This document shows positions 29,513 through 37,877 of a stretch of 64,000 nucleotides of DNA, one piece after another. Each line of letters starts with the position of its first letter. The first letter of the stretch is position 1. The stretch is from Nitrosomonas supralitoralis (lineage in GTDB: Bacteria; Pseudomonadota; Gammaproteobacteria; Burkholderiales; Nitrosomonadaceae). Location of the stretch: assembly GCF_003011925.2 (NCBI RefSeq), contig NZ_PXXU01000010.1, forward strand, positions 20,023 through 84,022, read 5' to 3'. Below the pieces are notes generated by a model. The model did not search any database. It saw only the letters and a list, made by a program, of their open reading frames with translations, and was not told the origin of the DNA. Made by a program: the position numbers and the translations under genes.

Positions 29513-30151
29513 ATGAGTTACTTAGATTTGACCAGCAATCAGTTTACCTCCAAAGGCTACTGGGAGCGGCCGCTAGAATGTTTGAATCCGCCGACAGCCA
29601 ATGAGCTTGCACTTTTTGATCAGAATGGTTATGACTTAACGGAATTGGAGCAATGTTATGCAGAAGTTAACTTGACACCCGCCCAACCGCATCGAGAGCA
29701 TCGACGTGCTTTAAAAACACACTGGTTCACACAACCGGAACGAGTGGAGGGGGCTGTGTTGAACCACAGTTTGCTGTTTGAGCGCAAAGGTTATGCCGGC
29801 GCAGCCTTGGAACAACTTGAGCGATGGGCGCAAACAAATCCGCTAGTCTATAAAATTATCAGGATGCGCCCCAAGTGGGGGTTGGATTTCAGCATGGATT
29901 ATGTAGATCGTGCCGGGAATGTATTTGAAGTATTACACTGGGAATATGATGGCTTTGACTTTGATGAAGTAGAAACGCGCAAGCGGCAGTTGGAGCCTAA
30001 GCTTGCCGTGATCGATTGGGACGATGCCGCCGCCAGTATTTTGAAACTGAAAGTCCAATGGCACCATCTGGATTTCTTTGCGCAAAGCGACTGGAAGTGT
30101 AATTATTTTGGTATCGTCAAAGAGCGCTTCAAAATGGTGATTTGGGAGTAA
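29513..30151 (+). CDS. hypothetical protein, 212 residues
   Basis: I do not recognise this protein. It is soluble in appearance, rich in Trp and Glu, with no signal peptide or membrane helix. The composition and codon use look like a real gene: GC-rich third positions and an uninterrupted frame. A C-terminal half with WGLDFSMDYVDRAGNVFEVLHWEYDGF and a second tryptophan cluster suggests a compact alpha/beta fold. It follows the DUF3175 gene by 26 bases. No catalytic motif stands out. Confidence 0.65.
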   Translation: MSYLDLTSNQFTSKGYWERPLECLNPPTANELALFDQNGYDLTELEQCYAEVNLTPAQPHREHRRALKTHWFTQPERVEGAVLNHSLLFERKGYAGAALEQLERWAQTNPLVYKIIRMRPKWGLDFSMDYVDRAGNVFEVLHWEYDGFDFDEVETRKRQLEPKLAVIDWDDAAASILKLKVQWHHLDFFAQSDWKCNYFGIVKERFKMVIWE

Positions 30152-30267
30152 AAAATCACTTGGGGAAATGAATTGTAAATACTACAGACTCGAGGGTGTC
30201 CTTGATTTTGTATCAACTGCCGTTCTTTAAGATCGTCTGTAGCTATTACGCATTCTACCAGTTAAAA

Positions 30268-31023
30268 TCAAGCAACCAGATCGACCTTGCCTGTTTTCAG
30301 GTTGTATACGCCACCAACCACAAGAAGTTTTTTCTCCGCTACCAGTCTATTTAGAATGGGTGTTTGCTTTTTCAATTCTCGCACATTTTGTATAACATTC
30401 ATTTCCACTACATCGTCAATACGGTCTTTCGATTTCCTGTCAATTGCTCTCACTGCTGGCGCTAAAGCGCTGGCTATAGATTGAATATGTCCAGGAAATT
30501 GCGTGCTATTGTCTGAGGCATCAATAGCAGCCTTGATTGCGCCGCAACTTTGATGACCAAGTACCATAATGAGCGGAGTATGCAATACTGCTGCCGCATA
30601 CTCAAGTGTGGCTACAAAATCTATAGTCAAATAATTTCCAGCAACGCGCGCGATAAACAAATCCCCTCGTTGCTCATCAAAGCAGAACTCAGGGCTCACT
30701 CTTGAGTCGGAGCAGCTTAATATGCTGGCGTAAGGATTCTGGCCCCTGACCAACGCGGCACGCTCATGCTTAAAATTCAATGGCGTAGATTGACCCGCAA
30801 CATACCGTTCATTACCCGCCATCAATCTCTCCAAGGCGGCTTTCGGTGTTAATACATTTTCAGGTTGAGGTGGCATCGTAATAGCACCCGATGTGGCCAT
30901 TACCTTATCAGTTGCTGCAATTCCCAGCCCTAACGCAGATGCCACAGCCATTTTTAAAAATGAGCGTCTTTGCTGATTTTGCTGCAGGTACCCGCTTTCT
31001 TGTTCGCTAGATGTCTTGCACAT
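30268..31023 (-). CDS. beta-carbonic anhydrase with Tat signal peptide
   Basis: Carbonic anhydrase interconverts CO2 and bicarbonate. The 251-residue protein has the beta-class zinc ligands C104, H157 and C160 (SCSDSRVSPE and GHQSCGA) and the D106/R108 dyad, so it should be active. The N-terminus has a twin-arginine motif QRRSFLK (R19, R20), then a hydrophobic stretch AVASALGLGIAA and a possible cleavage site VMATSG near residue 45. This implies folded export to the periplasm. Periplasmic beta-type enzymes are less common than periplasmic alpha-type ones. In an autotroph it would help CO2 supply. Confidence 0.9.
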   Translation of the reverse strand: MCKTSSEQESGYLQQNQQRRSFLKMAVASALGLGIAATDKVMATSGAITMPPQPENVLTPKAALERLMAGNERYVAGQSTPLNFKHERAALVRGQNPYASILSCSDSRVSPEFCFDEQRGDLFIARVAGNYLTIDFVATLEYAAAVLHTPLIMVLGHQSCGAIKAAIDASDNSTQFPGHIQSIASALAPAVRAIDRKSKDRIDDVVEMNVIQNVRELKKQTPILNRLVAEKKLLVVGGVYNLKTGKVDLVA

Positions 31024-31334
31024 TTATCTTTTATCCTGAAATAATTGTTATGTGGATCTTTTTGTATTGTATAAGAACATAGAGGGATTGCGAAGAAAAT
31101 AGACGATAATAATTGATGATGAATGTGTGGATTCATGCTGGATGAAAGTCTGGGTGTTTCCATTACCTATATTTCTGGAAGCAAAAAGATTGACTCGGAT
31201 TCCTTACTCCGAAAAGTAATGCGTTTTTCTCTAACGAGCCATTAACCGTGCATCGTTTCATAGTACTGGTCTCGTAAATGCAAGAGTTTTCTTGCCAGTT
31301 TTGACTGAACTTAACCTGGAAGACTAGAATAATC
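31024..31334. other. intergenic region, 311 bases
   Basis: The region lies between the divergent carbonic anhydrase and the membrane protein at 31335. It contains no open frame of note. A plus-strand promoter-like pair at 31301-31330 is listed separately. The carbonic anhydrase start on the minus strand has no clear -10/-35 pair that I can defend. Confidence 0.6.
31301..31330 (+). promoter_or_regulatory. candidate promoter directly before the start codon at 31335
   Basis: TTGACT at 31301 and TAGAAT at 31325, separated by 18 bases, make a good sigma-70 pair, five of six at each box. The -10 ends four bases before the ATG, so transcription would start at or just inside the coding sequence, giving a leaderless mRNA. 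Confidence 0.4.
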
Positions 31335-31931
31335 ATGTTTTACAAAGAAATAGTTAGTGCGATTGCCATTGCACTCACGTTGATGGCTTTCATTCCGTAT
31401 ATCCGCGCAATCCTTAAGGGAAGCGTTAAGCCGCATGTGTTTTCCTGGATCATTTGGGGTGCGACAACGCTGCTGATTTTTGTAGCTCAGCTTGAGGATA
31501 AAGGTGGCGTAGGTACATGGCCGATTGGCGTTTCGGCCAGTATTACGATATTTATTGCATATCTGGCTTTTTTGAAACGCGCGGATATAAGCATCACCAG
31601 AACGGATTGGGTGTTCTTTATTTCGGCTTTATCTTCATTGCCACTGTGGTATTTCACATCTGATCCGTTGTGGGCGGTGGTGTTGCTGACGACGATCGAT
31701 GTCATCGGATTCGGTCCCACAGTCAGGAAGATCTATCATTTCCCGTATTCGGAGTCATTGCTGTTTTTTGCGCTATTCACGGTGCGTAATGTACTGGTCA
31801 TTCTGGCGCTGGAGAATCTTTCAGTCACAACGTTATTATTCCCAGTTGTCATGGTGGGTTTATGCATTCTTCTGATCGCTCTAATCTCATATCGTAGGCG
31901 GTTTTTTGCGATGCAGAAAGTTCCGCATTGA
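31335..31931 (+). CDS. multi-span membrane protein, possibly PQ-loop type
   Basis: The 198-residue protein has about six or seven hydrophobic segments. Two internal stretches resemble each other and the PQ-loop repeat of SWEET-like transporters: FIPYIRAILKGSVKPHVFSW at residues 19-38 and IGFGPTVRKIYHFPYSES near 123-140. In each, a proline is followed by a basic helix end and an aromatic-rich return. The substrate cannot be guessed. No close ribosome-binding site precedes the ATG. Neighbours give no functional hint. Confidence 0.7.
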   Translation: MFYKEIVSAIAIALTLMAFIPYIRAILKGSVKPHVFSWIIWGATTLLIFVAQLEDKGGVGTWPIGVSASITIFIAYLAFLKRADISITRTDWVFFISALSSLPLWYFTSDPLWAVVLLTTIDVIGFGPTVRKIYHFPYSESLLFFALFTVRNVLVILALENLSVTTLLFPVVMVGLCILLIALISYRRRFFAMQKVPH

Positions 31932-32060
31932 GCAATATCAGGGCAATGCATGATCTATAACAGTATGATTCTGTTAGTATCATTTTTTTAAACGAGCGAC
32001 TCTTCTCAAAGTGACAACAAACTCAATTGCTGAATCTGACTTACACTAACGGAGTGAAAA

Positions 32061-32273
32061 ATGACTTATCGAGAGTACAAAGTGTTACACGTAACAGAAG
32101 GTGGAATCGGAACAGTTTTCTTGGGTGCATCCGGTATTCCGATCAAACGACTGGAAATGACGTTGAATAAAGAGGCAGCCGAAGGCTGGACACTGGTGTT
32201 CCAGTTTGTTGAGCAGAAAAGATTTTTGCTGTTCTGGAAGCGTGAGGCGGTGATCATTACGCTGGCACGCTAG
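32061..32273 (+). CDS. DUF4177-like small protein
   Basis: This 70-residue protein has the pattern of DUF4177: a YREYKVLHV strand, a LEMTLNKEAAEGWTLVFQF segment in which a helix ends in GW, and a closing strand AVIITLAR. The function is unknown. An ACGGAGTGAAAA ribosome-binding region precedes the ATG. It lies four bases before the TM2-like gene and is probably co-transcribed with it. Confidence 0.7.
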   Translation: MTYREYKVLHVTEGGIGTVFLGASGIPIKRLEMTLNKEAAEGWTLVFQFVEQKRFLLFWKREAVIITLAR

Positions 32274-32277
32274 TGTG

Positions 32278-32661
32278 ATGAGAACGAAAGAAGCGATTCA
32301 GGAAGATGAAGAGCGCATACGAGAGTTGGTGCGCGAATTGACGGATGAAAAGCAATTGCAATTTTTCAAGCAAACCGAGAAAGATCTGAAAGATCCAGAT
32401 ACCTATGCTACGCTCAATTTTTTGTTCATCGCCGGGTTGCATCATTTTTATCTGGGCAAGTGGCTTCGGGGTTTAATCAATTTCACAGTTTTTATGCTTG
32501 GAGCCATTTTGCTTTTCTCACCTGCGCTAGTTATAGGTGCATTTTTGCTGCTCGCAATTACGATAATCGAGCTTAAGGCCTTATTCAACTCACAGATTCT
32601 GGTTCAGGAATACAATAATGAAGTGATGGAAAGGATTTATCGTGAGGTTATTGGAAGCTAA
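32278..32661 (+). CDS. TM2-domain-like membrane protein
   Basis: The 127-residue protein begins with a charged helical region of about 45 residues (KEAIQEDEERIRELVRELTDEK), a likely coiled coil. Two hydrophobic hairpin helices follow: LNFLFIAGLHHFYLGKWLRG, close to the TM2 signature with its HHFYLG turn, and LINFTVFMLGAILLFSPALVIGAFLLLAI. The GTG three bases upstream is an alternative start. The cellular role is unknown. The partner upstream is the DUF4177-like gene. Confidence 0.65.
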   Translation: MRTKEAIQEDEERIRELVRELTDEKQLQFFKQTEKDLKDPDTYATLNFLFIAGLHHFYLGKWLRGLINFTVFMLGAILLFSPALVIGAFLLLAITIIELKALFNSQILVQEYNNEVMERIYREVIGS

Positions 32662-32930
32662 TACCATGACAATTGGGTTACTTATTGGTCATTTGCAAAT
32701 ACCGCATGCGGAGAAGTAAGATTTTGTTCACTTCATGGAAAAGAGTTCGGTATTTCTGTAGGCGCGGATTGACCGACGAGTGCTCGACTTTCTATCGCTC
32801 AGACTTAAAACAGCGAGCTATGCCGCGCCGCGTCATGAGTATGGGTGTTTCAGCCGTTTATGTCTTTGCTGATAATGAAATTTTTTAAAAATATTAGTGT
32901 AAATAACATGAATTGTCAGATTATAAGAGA
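32662..32930. other. intergenic region, 269 bases
   Basis: Nothing convincing is coded here. A short open frame at 32673-32888 has no ribosome-binding site, no family resemblance and an odd composition. The region separates the TM2-like gene from the end of the EAL-HDOD gene on the minus strand; no strong terminator for either is visible. Confidence 0.5.
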
Positions 32931-34211
32931 TTATGCTACGTCTGAAAGCTTGTTTGCAGTTGCGTTGGTGCGATCGATCCATCCCTTTACTTGTGTTTCG
33001 ATATCAGATAACTCTTCCAGACTCAGAAAATCGAGCTCCGATAAAATGGAATGAATAGACGCTATTTCACCTTTTTCTTTGGCTTCTATTAATTTTAATG
33101 CCTGACCCAGACGTCCGTGGCGAGTTAGCAAAGCTAGAGTCATGTCATCAGAAATTCCTAACTTTCTGATAATTTGTTGCATTTCAATGCCAAGTTGTTC
33201 ATCTAGTAAAGATAAGATGCCGATCATATAGGCACGTTCCTGGTAATTTTTATCATGAGGGCGTTCGGCCGTTGCGATTAATTCCATCAATTTCCCACGT
33301 ATTACAGCAGTTTGCGTGATTTCATCGGATAAACTATCTTTCGATTGACTGGAGGTATAGAGTAAAAGCTGTATCCATTTCTGTAACTGTTTGCATCCCA
33401 TTAATTGAACGGCTTGTTTGATAGAATTAATTTTAAGCGGTAAACCATCGTTACCTGCGTTCACCATACGCAACAGGTTATAACTCAGGCTGGGTTGAAG
33501 TTTAAATTCCTTTTCAATTTCGTCAATTTCACTATCACTATTGCTATCTAGGCTATTGCCACGTAAAATCAAAGCTAATAGCTTTAATAATGGCATCTTG
33601 CCAGGATCAGCCCGTTTGGCCGACATGACTTCGGGTTTGGCAAAGTAATACCCTTGAAACATTTGGAAGCCTAATTGCCTGCAATGCTCTTCCTGTTCCT
33701 GACTTTCAACTCTCAGTGCCAGAAGTAATACAGGCCAATGATTGAGTTGATTGACAAGCTGGGTGAGTTGATCTCTAGTCAGAGCCAGAACATCGACTTT
33801 GACGACACTGGCCAGGGGCAACAGCAGTTCGACTTTACTGTTAATAGCCACAATGTTGTCGAGCGCAAACTGATACCCCTTCTGTTTTAGTTCCTTGCAT
33901 CGTTGTAAAAACTCCGCCGTAATGCATGCAGATTCTCTCACTTCTAACACAATATGCTTACTGGGTAACAAACTAATAATGTCACTTAAAATAAGATCAG
34001 GATCTGCGTTGATAAAACCTCGCAAATGACCTAACACGTTGTGGATTCCGAATTTACCATAAGCATTCACGATAACGTTCGCGGATGCCGACAAATCATT
34101 AGTAAAATTAGCTGTTTCTTCTGATTCTTCTTGTCTAAACAGCAACTCAAATGCCACTAGGTTGTGATTGCGATCTAGAATTGGTTGACGGCCAAGGCAG
34201 ACTTTTCCCAT
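32931..34211 (-). CDS. EAL-HDOD signalling protein with degenerate EAL domain
   Basis: The 426-residue protein joins an N-terminal EAL-like domain (about 1-195) to a C-terminal HDOD domain (about 200-400), the YuxH architecture. The start is the ATG at 34211, because a GGAGGA box sits five bases upstream; an in-frame ATG at 34238 lies before that box. The EAL domain has ELLFR instead of EALLR, LDNIV in place of the DDFG loop, and RVES where active enzymes have EGVE. Hydrolysis of cyclic di-GMP is therefore unlikely and a binding or scaffold role is more plausible. HDOD domains act in signalling. Confidence 0.88.
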   Translation of the reverse strand: MGKVCLGRQPILDRNHNLVAFELLFRQEESEETANFTNDLSASANVIVNAYGKFGIHNVLGHLRGFINADPDLILSDIISLLPSKHIVLEVRESACITAEFLQRCKELKQKGYQFALDNIVAINSKVELLLPLASVVKVDVLALTRDQLTQLVNQLNHWPVLLLALRVESQEQEEHCRQLGFQMFQGYYFAKPEVMSAKRADPGKMPLLKLLALILRGNSLDSNSDSEIDEIEKEFKLQPSLSYNLLRMVNAGNDGLPLKINSIKQAVQLMGCKQLQKWIQLLLYTSSQSKDSLSDEITQTAVIRGKLMELIATAERPHDKNYQERAYMIGILSLLDEQLGIEMQQIIRKLGISDDMTLALLTRHGRLGQALKLIEAKEKGEIASIHSILSELDFLSLEELSDIETQVKGWIDRTNATANKLSDVA

Positions 34212-34482
34212 AGATTCCTCCGGAATATTCGATTGCAACGTGTAACTTTCTGTTAGTCGATGCTATTACGAAAAATACAATTACCTTGAATAATAAGCAT
34301 TCATGCAAATTATCTTTTAGCTGGGGGAAAGCATATAGCAAAACTGAAGATTGCTTTGCGATAATAAAGCGGGTTTTAATAGCTAAATATCGATTTTGAT
34401 CAGGTGCTTATTTTTTGTATTTGCAAGATGACTCAAGCACAGAGGATAAAGGGATGTTATTTTTCTATTGTATATGGATTAG

Positions 34483-35281
34483 TCTATTATCCTATTATCA
34501 ATAGGCTATCAAGAGAAGAATAATCGCTGGAATAGGTTATCAATATTATCAGTTTGCTGCACTTTTGTCGTTCCCTGTGTATTTGCCATCAAATTCAGGA
34601 AATATTTGATAATCGCTTCGCCTGTATTCTGGGTGTTGCTGCTTGCGCCAGCCTTGTTTGCGGTTAGAATGAGTATTGCCAATCCGCTGGGAAATATGCT
34701 GGAAGGAATCCGGGCTGATTATTTGGCGGCGGTCATTACTTTGCCATTTAATTTTCTGATCGTGCTGATTCCTTTGGTTGTCTTGTACAGGCTGCTGCCC
34801 GCGCGCAACCAAGTTTTTGGGGCGCAACGATACATAACGTTCGGTGGCGGCCTTTACCGCCGGATGTTACTGCTGATGATACCACTGATCATTTTTGCCA
34901 GTACGCAACCCAATTTTTTGTATACTTACCCCTAGTAAAAGCAAATTGCTTTTACTGCGCCTCAAACGGACAACTTGCTGATGTACCAGCTGCTGTAGTG
35001 ATCAGTTATGAGATCGATTTTGTAACCTTTGTATTATTCTCTCTGGATTTCTGATGTTTGCTTTTGTACATTACGCAGGCGCAACGGCGATTTTGCCGAT
35101 GTTTATGTTCTATTGTTATATTCATTTTGGTAAGTCACTGTTGAAATGTGTTTCTTCCCTCTTTGGTGGATGGGTGTTGGGAATTATTGCGTATAGAACT
35201 AAGTCTATGATGTAGGGAGTGGTTATGCATCTGGGGATTGCTTGGATAATGGAAGTCGGAGGGTATATTGGAAATTTATAG
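34483..35281 (+). pseudogene. decayed CPBP-type intramembrane protease gene
   Basis: Three reading frames in turn give pieces of one membrane protein. The first (34483-34932) contains VLLLAPALFAVRMSIANP and ends STQPNFLYTYP, then stops at TAG 34933. After a one-base shift the next piece runs through CASNGQLADVPAAVVISYEIDFVTF. Around 35040 a missing base shifts the frame again. The last piece reads LMFALVHYAG-like sequence (LMFAFVHYAGATAILPMF), GGWVLGIIAYRTKS, an in-frame TAG at 35213, and VVMHLGIAWIMEVGGY up to the stop at 35281. This layout matches CPBP (CAAX protease-like) proteins, where an ELFFRG motif would be expected; here it is VLFSL with the glutamate gone. No start codon is found at the left end. 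Confidence 0.75.
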
Positions 35282-35503
35282 TTTAGCCGCAATATTGCGT
35301 GAATCTGCCTGATCATTACATTATCTCATGCTCTGCATTATCCTGGTTCCAGCAACTGGTGAAATGATCAGTTAACTAGGCTGAATTAGCGAAGTCGATG
35401 CAGTAGGACGAGCGATTGGTTTCTAAAAAACAGTTAAGTATGATGTAATTAGCTTCTCTCACTCATGCATTTTTAAATCGGGTTTATATATTTATTATTG
35501 GCT
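35282..35503. other. intergenic region, 222 bases
   Basis: No gene, repeat or convincing promoter is visible between the pseudogene and the tartronate semialdehyde reductase gene. The sequence is AT-rich. The stretch 34212-34482 on the other side of the pseudogene is similar. Confidence 0.5.
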
Positions 35504-36409
35504 ATGGCAAATATCGGTTTTATCGGTCTGGGTATCATGGGAAAACCTATGGCCAGGCATTTGATCAAGGGAGGACATAATTTGTTTCTGCACTCGCGCA
35601 GTGGGGTGCCCGGAGACTTGATTGCGCTGGGTGGCAAAGAGTTTTTTTCGCCTAAAGAAGTAGCACAGCATGCAGATGTTATTATGACTATGTTGCCAGA
35701 TACACCGGATGTGGAGAAAGTTTTATTTGACGGTAATGGTGTTGTCGAGGGTTTGGAACCTAGCTCGAGCCAGGTCAAGACGATTGTGGATATGAGTTCG
35801 ATTTCGCCACTGGAAACGCGCAAATTTGCAGCACGTATTAATCTGTTGGGACATGATTATGTGGATGCACCAGTTTCTGGCGGAGATGTCGGGGCGCAAA
35901 ATGCGGCACTGACAATCATGGTGGGTGCGCGCATGACGGTGTTCGAAAAAATCAAACCCATTCTTGAATTGATGGGAAAGAGTGTTACACGCGTGGGAGA
36001 AAATGGTGCGGGTCAAGTTTGCAAGATTGCCAATCAGATCGTCGTATCTTCAGCGATCGAAGCAGTGGCTGAAGCATTGTTGTTCGCATCCAAGGCAGGT
36101 GTGGATCCAGAGAAAGTCCGGCAGGCTTTGTTGGGTGGTTTTGCAGCTTCGCGTGTGCTGGAAATGCATGGAGAAAGAATGATTAATCGGTGCTTTGAGC
36201 CCGGTTTTCGCATCGAATTACATCAAAAAGATTTGAATATTGCGTTGGAATGCGCTTCAACTTTGGGTGTGAGTTTACCGAATACCGCCACGGTTCGAGA
36301 ATTATTTTCTGCTTGTCTCGCACATGGTGGTGCAAAATGGGATAATTCTGCTATTGTGAAAGTACTGGAAAAACTAGCTGACCACGAAATTCGGAAGCAT
36401 CAGGAATAA
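35504..36409 (+). CDS. garR: 2-hydroxy-3-oxopropionate (tartronate semialdehyde) reductase
   Basis: The 301-residue beta-hydroxyacid dehydrogenase has the Rossmann motif GFIGLGIMGKPMA, the substrate-binding DAPVSGGDVGA and the catalytic lysine in GAGQVCKIANQIV. It reduces tartronate semialdehyde to glycerate. The specific assignment over 3-hydroxyisobutyrate dehydrogenase rests on the glycolate oxidase genes that follow and on overall resemblance to GarR/GlxR. The ATG at 35504 is preferred to a TTG six bases earlier. It is eight bases from glcD, so the four genes form one operon. Confidence 0.85.
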   Translation: MANIGFIGLGIMGKPMARHLIKGGHNLFLHSRSGVPGDLIALGGKEFFSPKEVAQHADVIMTMLPDTPDVEKVLFDGNGVVEGLEPSSSQVKTIVDMSSISPLETRKFAARINLLGHDYVDAPVSGGDVGAQNAALTIMVGARMTVFEKIKPILELMGKSVTRVGENGAGQVCKIANQIVVSSAIEAVAEALLFASKAGVDPEKVRQALLGGFAASRVLEMHGERMINRCFEPGFRIELHQKDLNIALECASTLGVSLPNTATVRELFSACLAHGGAKWDNSAIVKVLEKLADHEIRKHQE

Positions 36410-36417
36410 TTAACTGC

Positions 36418-37872
36418 ATGGCTCTACAAGAACTTGTTAACAAACTGCGTGCGATATTACCGCATGAGTCGGTGCTATACGAAACCGAAGATTTGAGGCC
36501 ATATGAATGCGATGGCCTATCAGCCTATCGACAATTACCTTTGGTGGTTGTGTTGCCGCACACGGAGGAGCAAATCGTCAAAATTTTGCAACTTTGTCAT
36601 GCAACGAGAACTCCTATCGTGGCACGAGGTGCGGGTACCGGATTGTCGGGAGGTGCGCTGCCGCATGCACAAGGTGTTTTGCTGTCATTAGCTAAGTTGA
36701 ATCAAATTGTCGCTATTGATCCACTGGCGCGTATAGCATGTGTGCAGCCGGGAGTCAGGAATCTGGCAATTAGTGAGGCAGTAGCGATGTATGGTTTATA
36801 CTATGCACCAGATCCTTCATCGCAAATTGCTTGTTCAATTGGTGGCAATGTGGCTGAGAATTCGGGCGGCGTACATTGTTTGAAATACGGTCTCACTGTG
36901 CACAACATAGTTAAGTTACGAGTTTTGATGATTAACGGAGAGTATCTGGAAATAGGTGGTGAGAGTCTGGATAGCGCGGGGTATGACTTGCTCGCATTAA
37001 TGACCGGAAGTGAAGGCATGCTGGGTATAGTCACGGAAATTACCGTGAAACTGATTCCAATACCGGAAAAAGCACAATTGGTGATGGCAGCATTTGATGA
37101 TGTACTCAAGGCAGGCAATGCAGTGGCGAATGTCATCGCCGCAGGCATTATTCCCGCTGGTATGGAAATGATGGATAAAATTACTATCCATGCGGTTGAA
37201 GAATTTTTACATGCGGGGTATGACTTGGATGCGGCGGCGATTTTACTGTGCGAATCAGATGGCAGTGTTGAAGAAGTAGCAGATGAAATCAGACGAATTT
37301 ATGCCATCATGCAGCAAAGCGGAGCGACCAAAATCAGCACCTCACGCAATGAAGCCGAGAGGCTCAAGTTCTGGGCCGGTCGGAAAGCGGCATTTCCTGC
37401 AGCGGGCAGAGTTTCACCTGATTATTATTGTATGGATGGAACTATCCCCCGCAAACGTCTGGCGCATGTATTGAACGGTATTGAGAAGCTTTCTCAGGAA
37501 TATGGATTACGATGCATGAACGTGTTTCATGCCGGTGATGGCAACTTGCATCCTTTGATATTATACGATGCCAATCAGCCCGGTGAATTGGAAAGGACCG
37601 AAGAGTTTGGCGGAAAAATACTAGAGATGTGCATTCATGCAGGTGGCACTATCACCGGGGAACATGGTGTGGGGATGGAGAAAATCAATCAGATGTGTAT
37701 CCAATTCAGCAAGAGTGAGTTGGAAATGTTCCATGCTGTGAAGGCGGCATTTGATCCGATGGGATTGCTGAATCCTGGTAAAGCAGTCCCTACTTTGCAT
37801 CGCTGCGCTGAATTGGGTGCCATGCATGTGCATCGTGGCGAGGAAAGATTTGCGGAATTGCCGCGTTTTTAG
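36418..37872 (+). CDS. glcD: glycolate oxidase subunit GlcD (FAD-linked)
   Basis: GlcD is the FAD-containing catalytic subunit that oxidises glycolate to glyoxylate. The 484-residue protein has the type 4 FAD-binding domain with ARGAGTGLSGGALPHAQG and DPSSQIACSIGGNVAENSGG (residues about 70-150). The oxidase C-terminal domain follows with VFHAGDGNLHPLI, and the end reads GEHGVGMEK and FDPMGLLNPGKAVP. Length agrees with E. coli GlcD (499). GlcE and GlcF follow immediately. In an autotroph this system would clear 2-phosphoglycolate made by RuBisCO oxygenation. Confidence 0.95.
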   Translation: MALQELVNKLRAILPHESVLYETEDLRPYECDGLSAYRQLPLVVVLPHTEEQIVKILQLCHATRTPIVARGAGTGLSGGALPHAQGVLLSLAKLNQIVAIDPLARIACVQPGVRNLAISEAVAMYGLYYAPDPSSQIACSIGGNVAENSGGVHCLKYGLTVHNIVKLRVLMINGEYLEIGGESLDSAGYDLLALMTGSEGMLGIVTEITVKLIPIPEKAQLVMAAFDDVLKAGNAVANVIAAGIIPAGMEMMDKITIHAVEEFLHAGYDLDAAAILLCESDGSVEEVADEIRRIYAIMQQSGATKISTSRNEAERLKFWAGRKAAFPAAGRVSPDYYCMDGTIPRKRLAHVLNGIEKLSQEYGLRCMNVFHAGDGNLHPLILYDANQPGELERTEEFGGKILEMCIHAGGTITGEHGVGMEKINQMCIQFSKSELEMFHAVKAAFDPMGLLNPGKAVPTLHRCAELGAMHVHRGEERFAELPRF

Positions 37873-37877
37873 AATCC

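Noticed and set aside
31955..31990. A possible terminator with a T run after the PQ-loop-like gene
   Set aside because: The stem is only five AT-rich pairs, and two alternative pairings are equally weak.
32673..32888. A 71-codon open frame after the TM2-like gene
   Set aside because: There is no ribosome-binding site, no family pattern, and the composition is not that of a coding region.
34606..34935. A separate 109-residue membrane protein
   Set aside because: Downstream sequence continues the same protein in other frames, so it is the first part of the decayed protease gene and not an independent gene.
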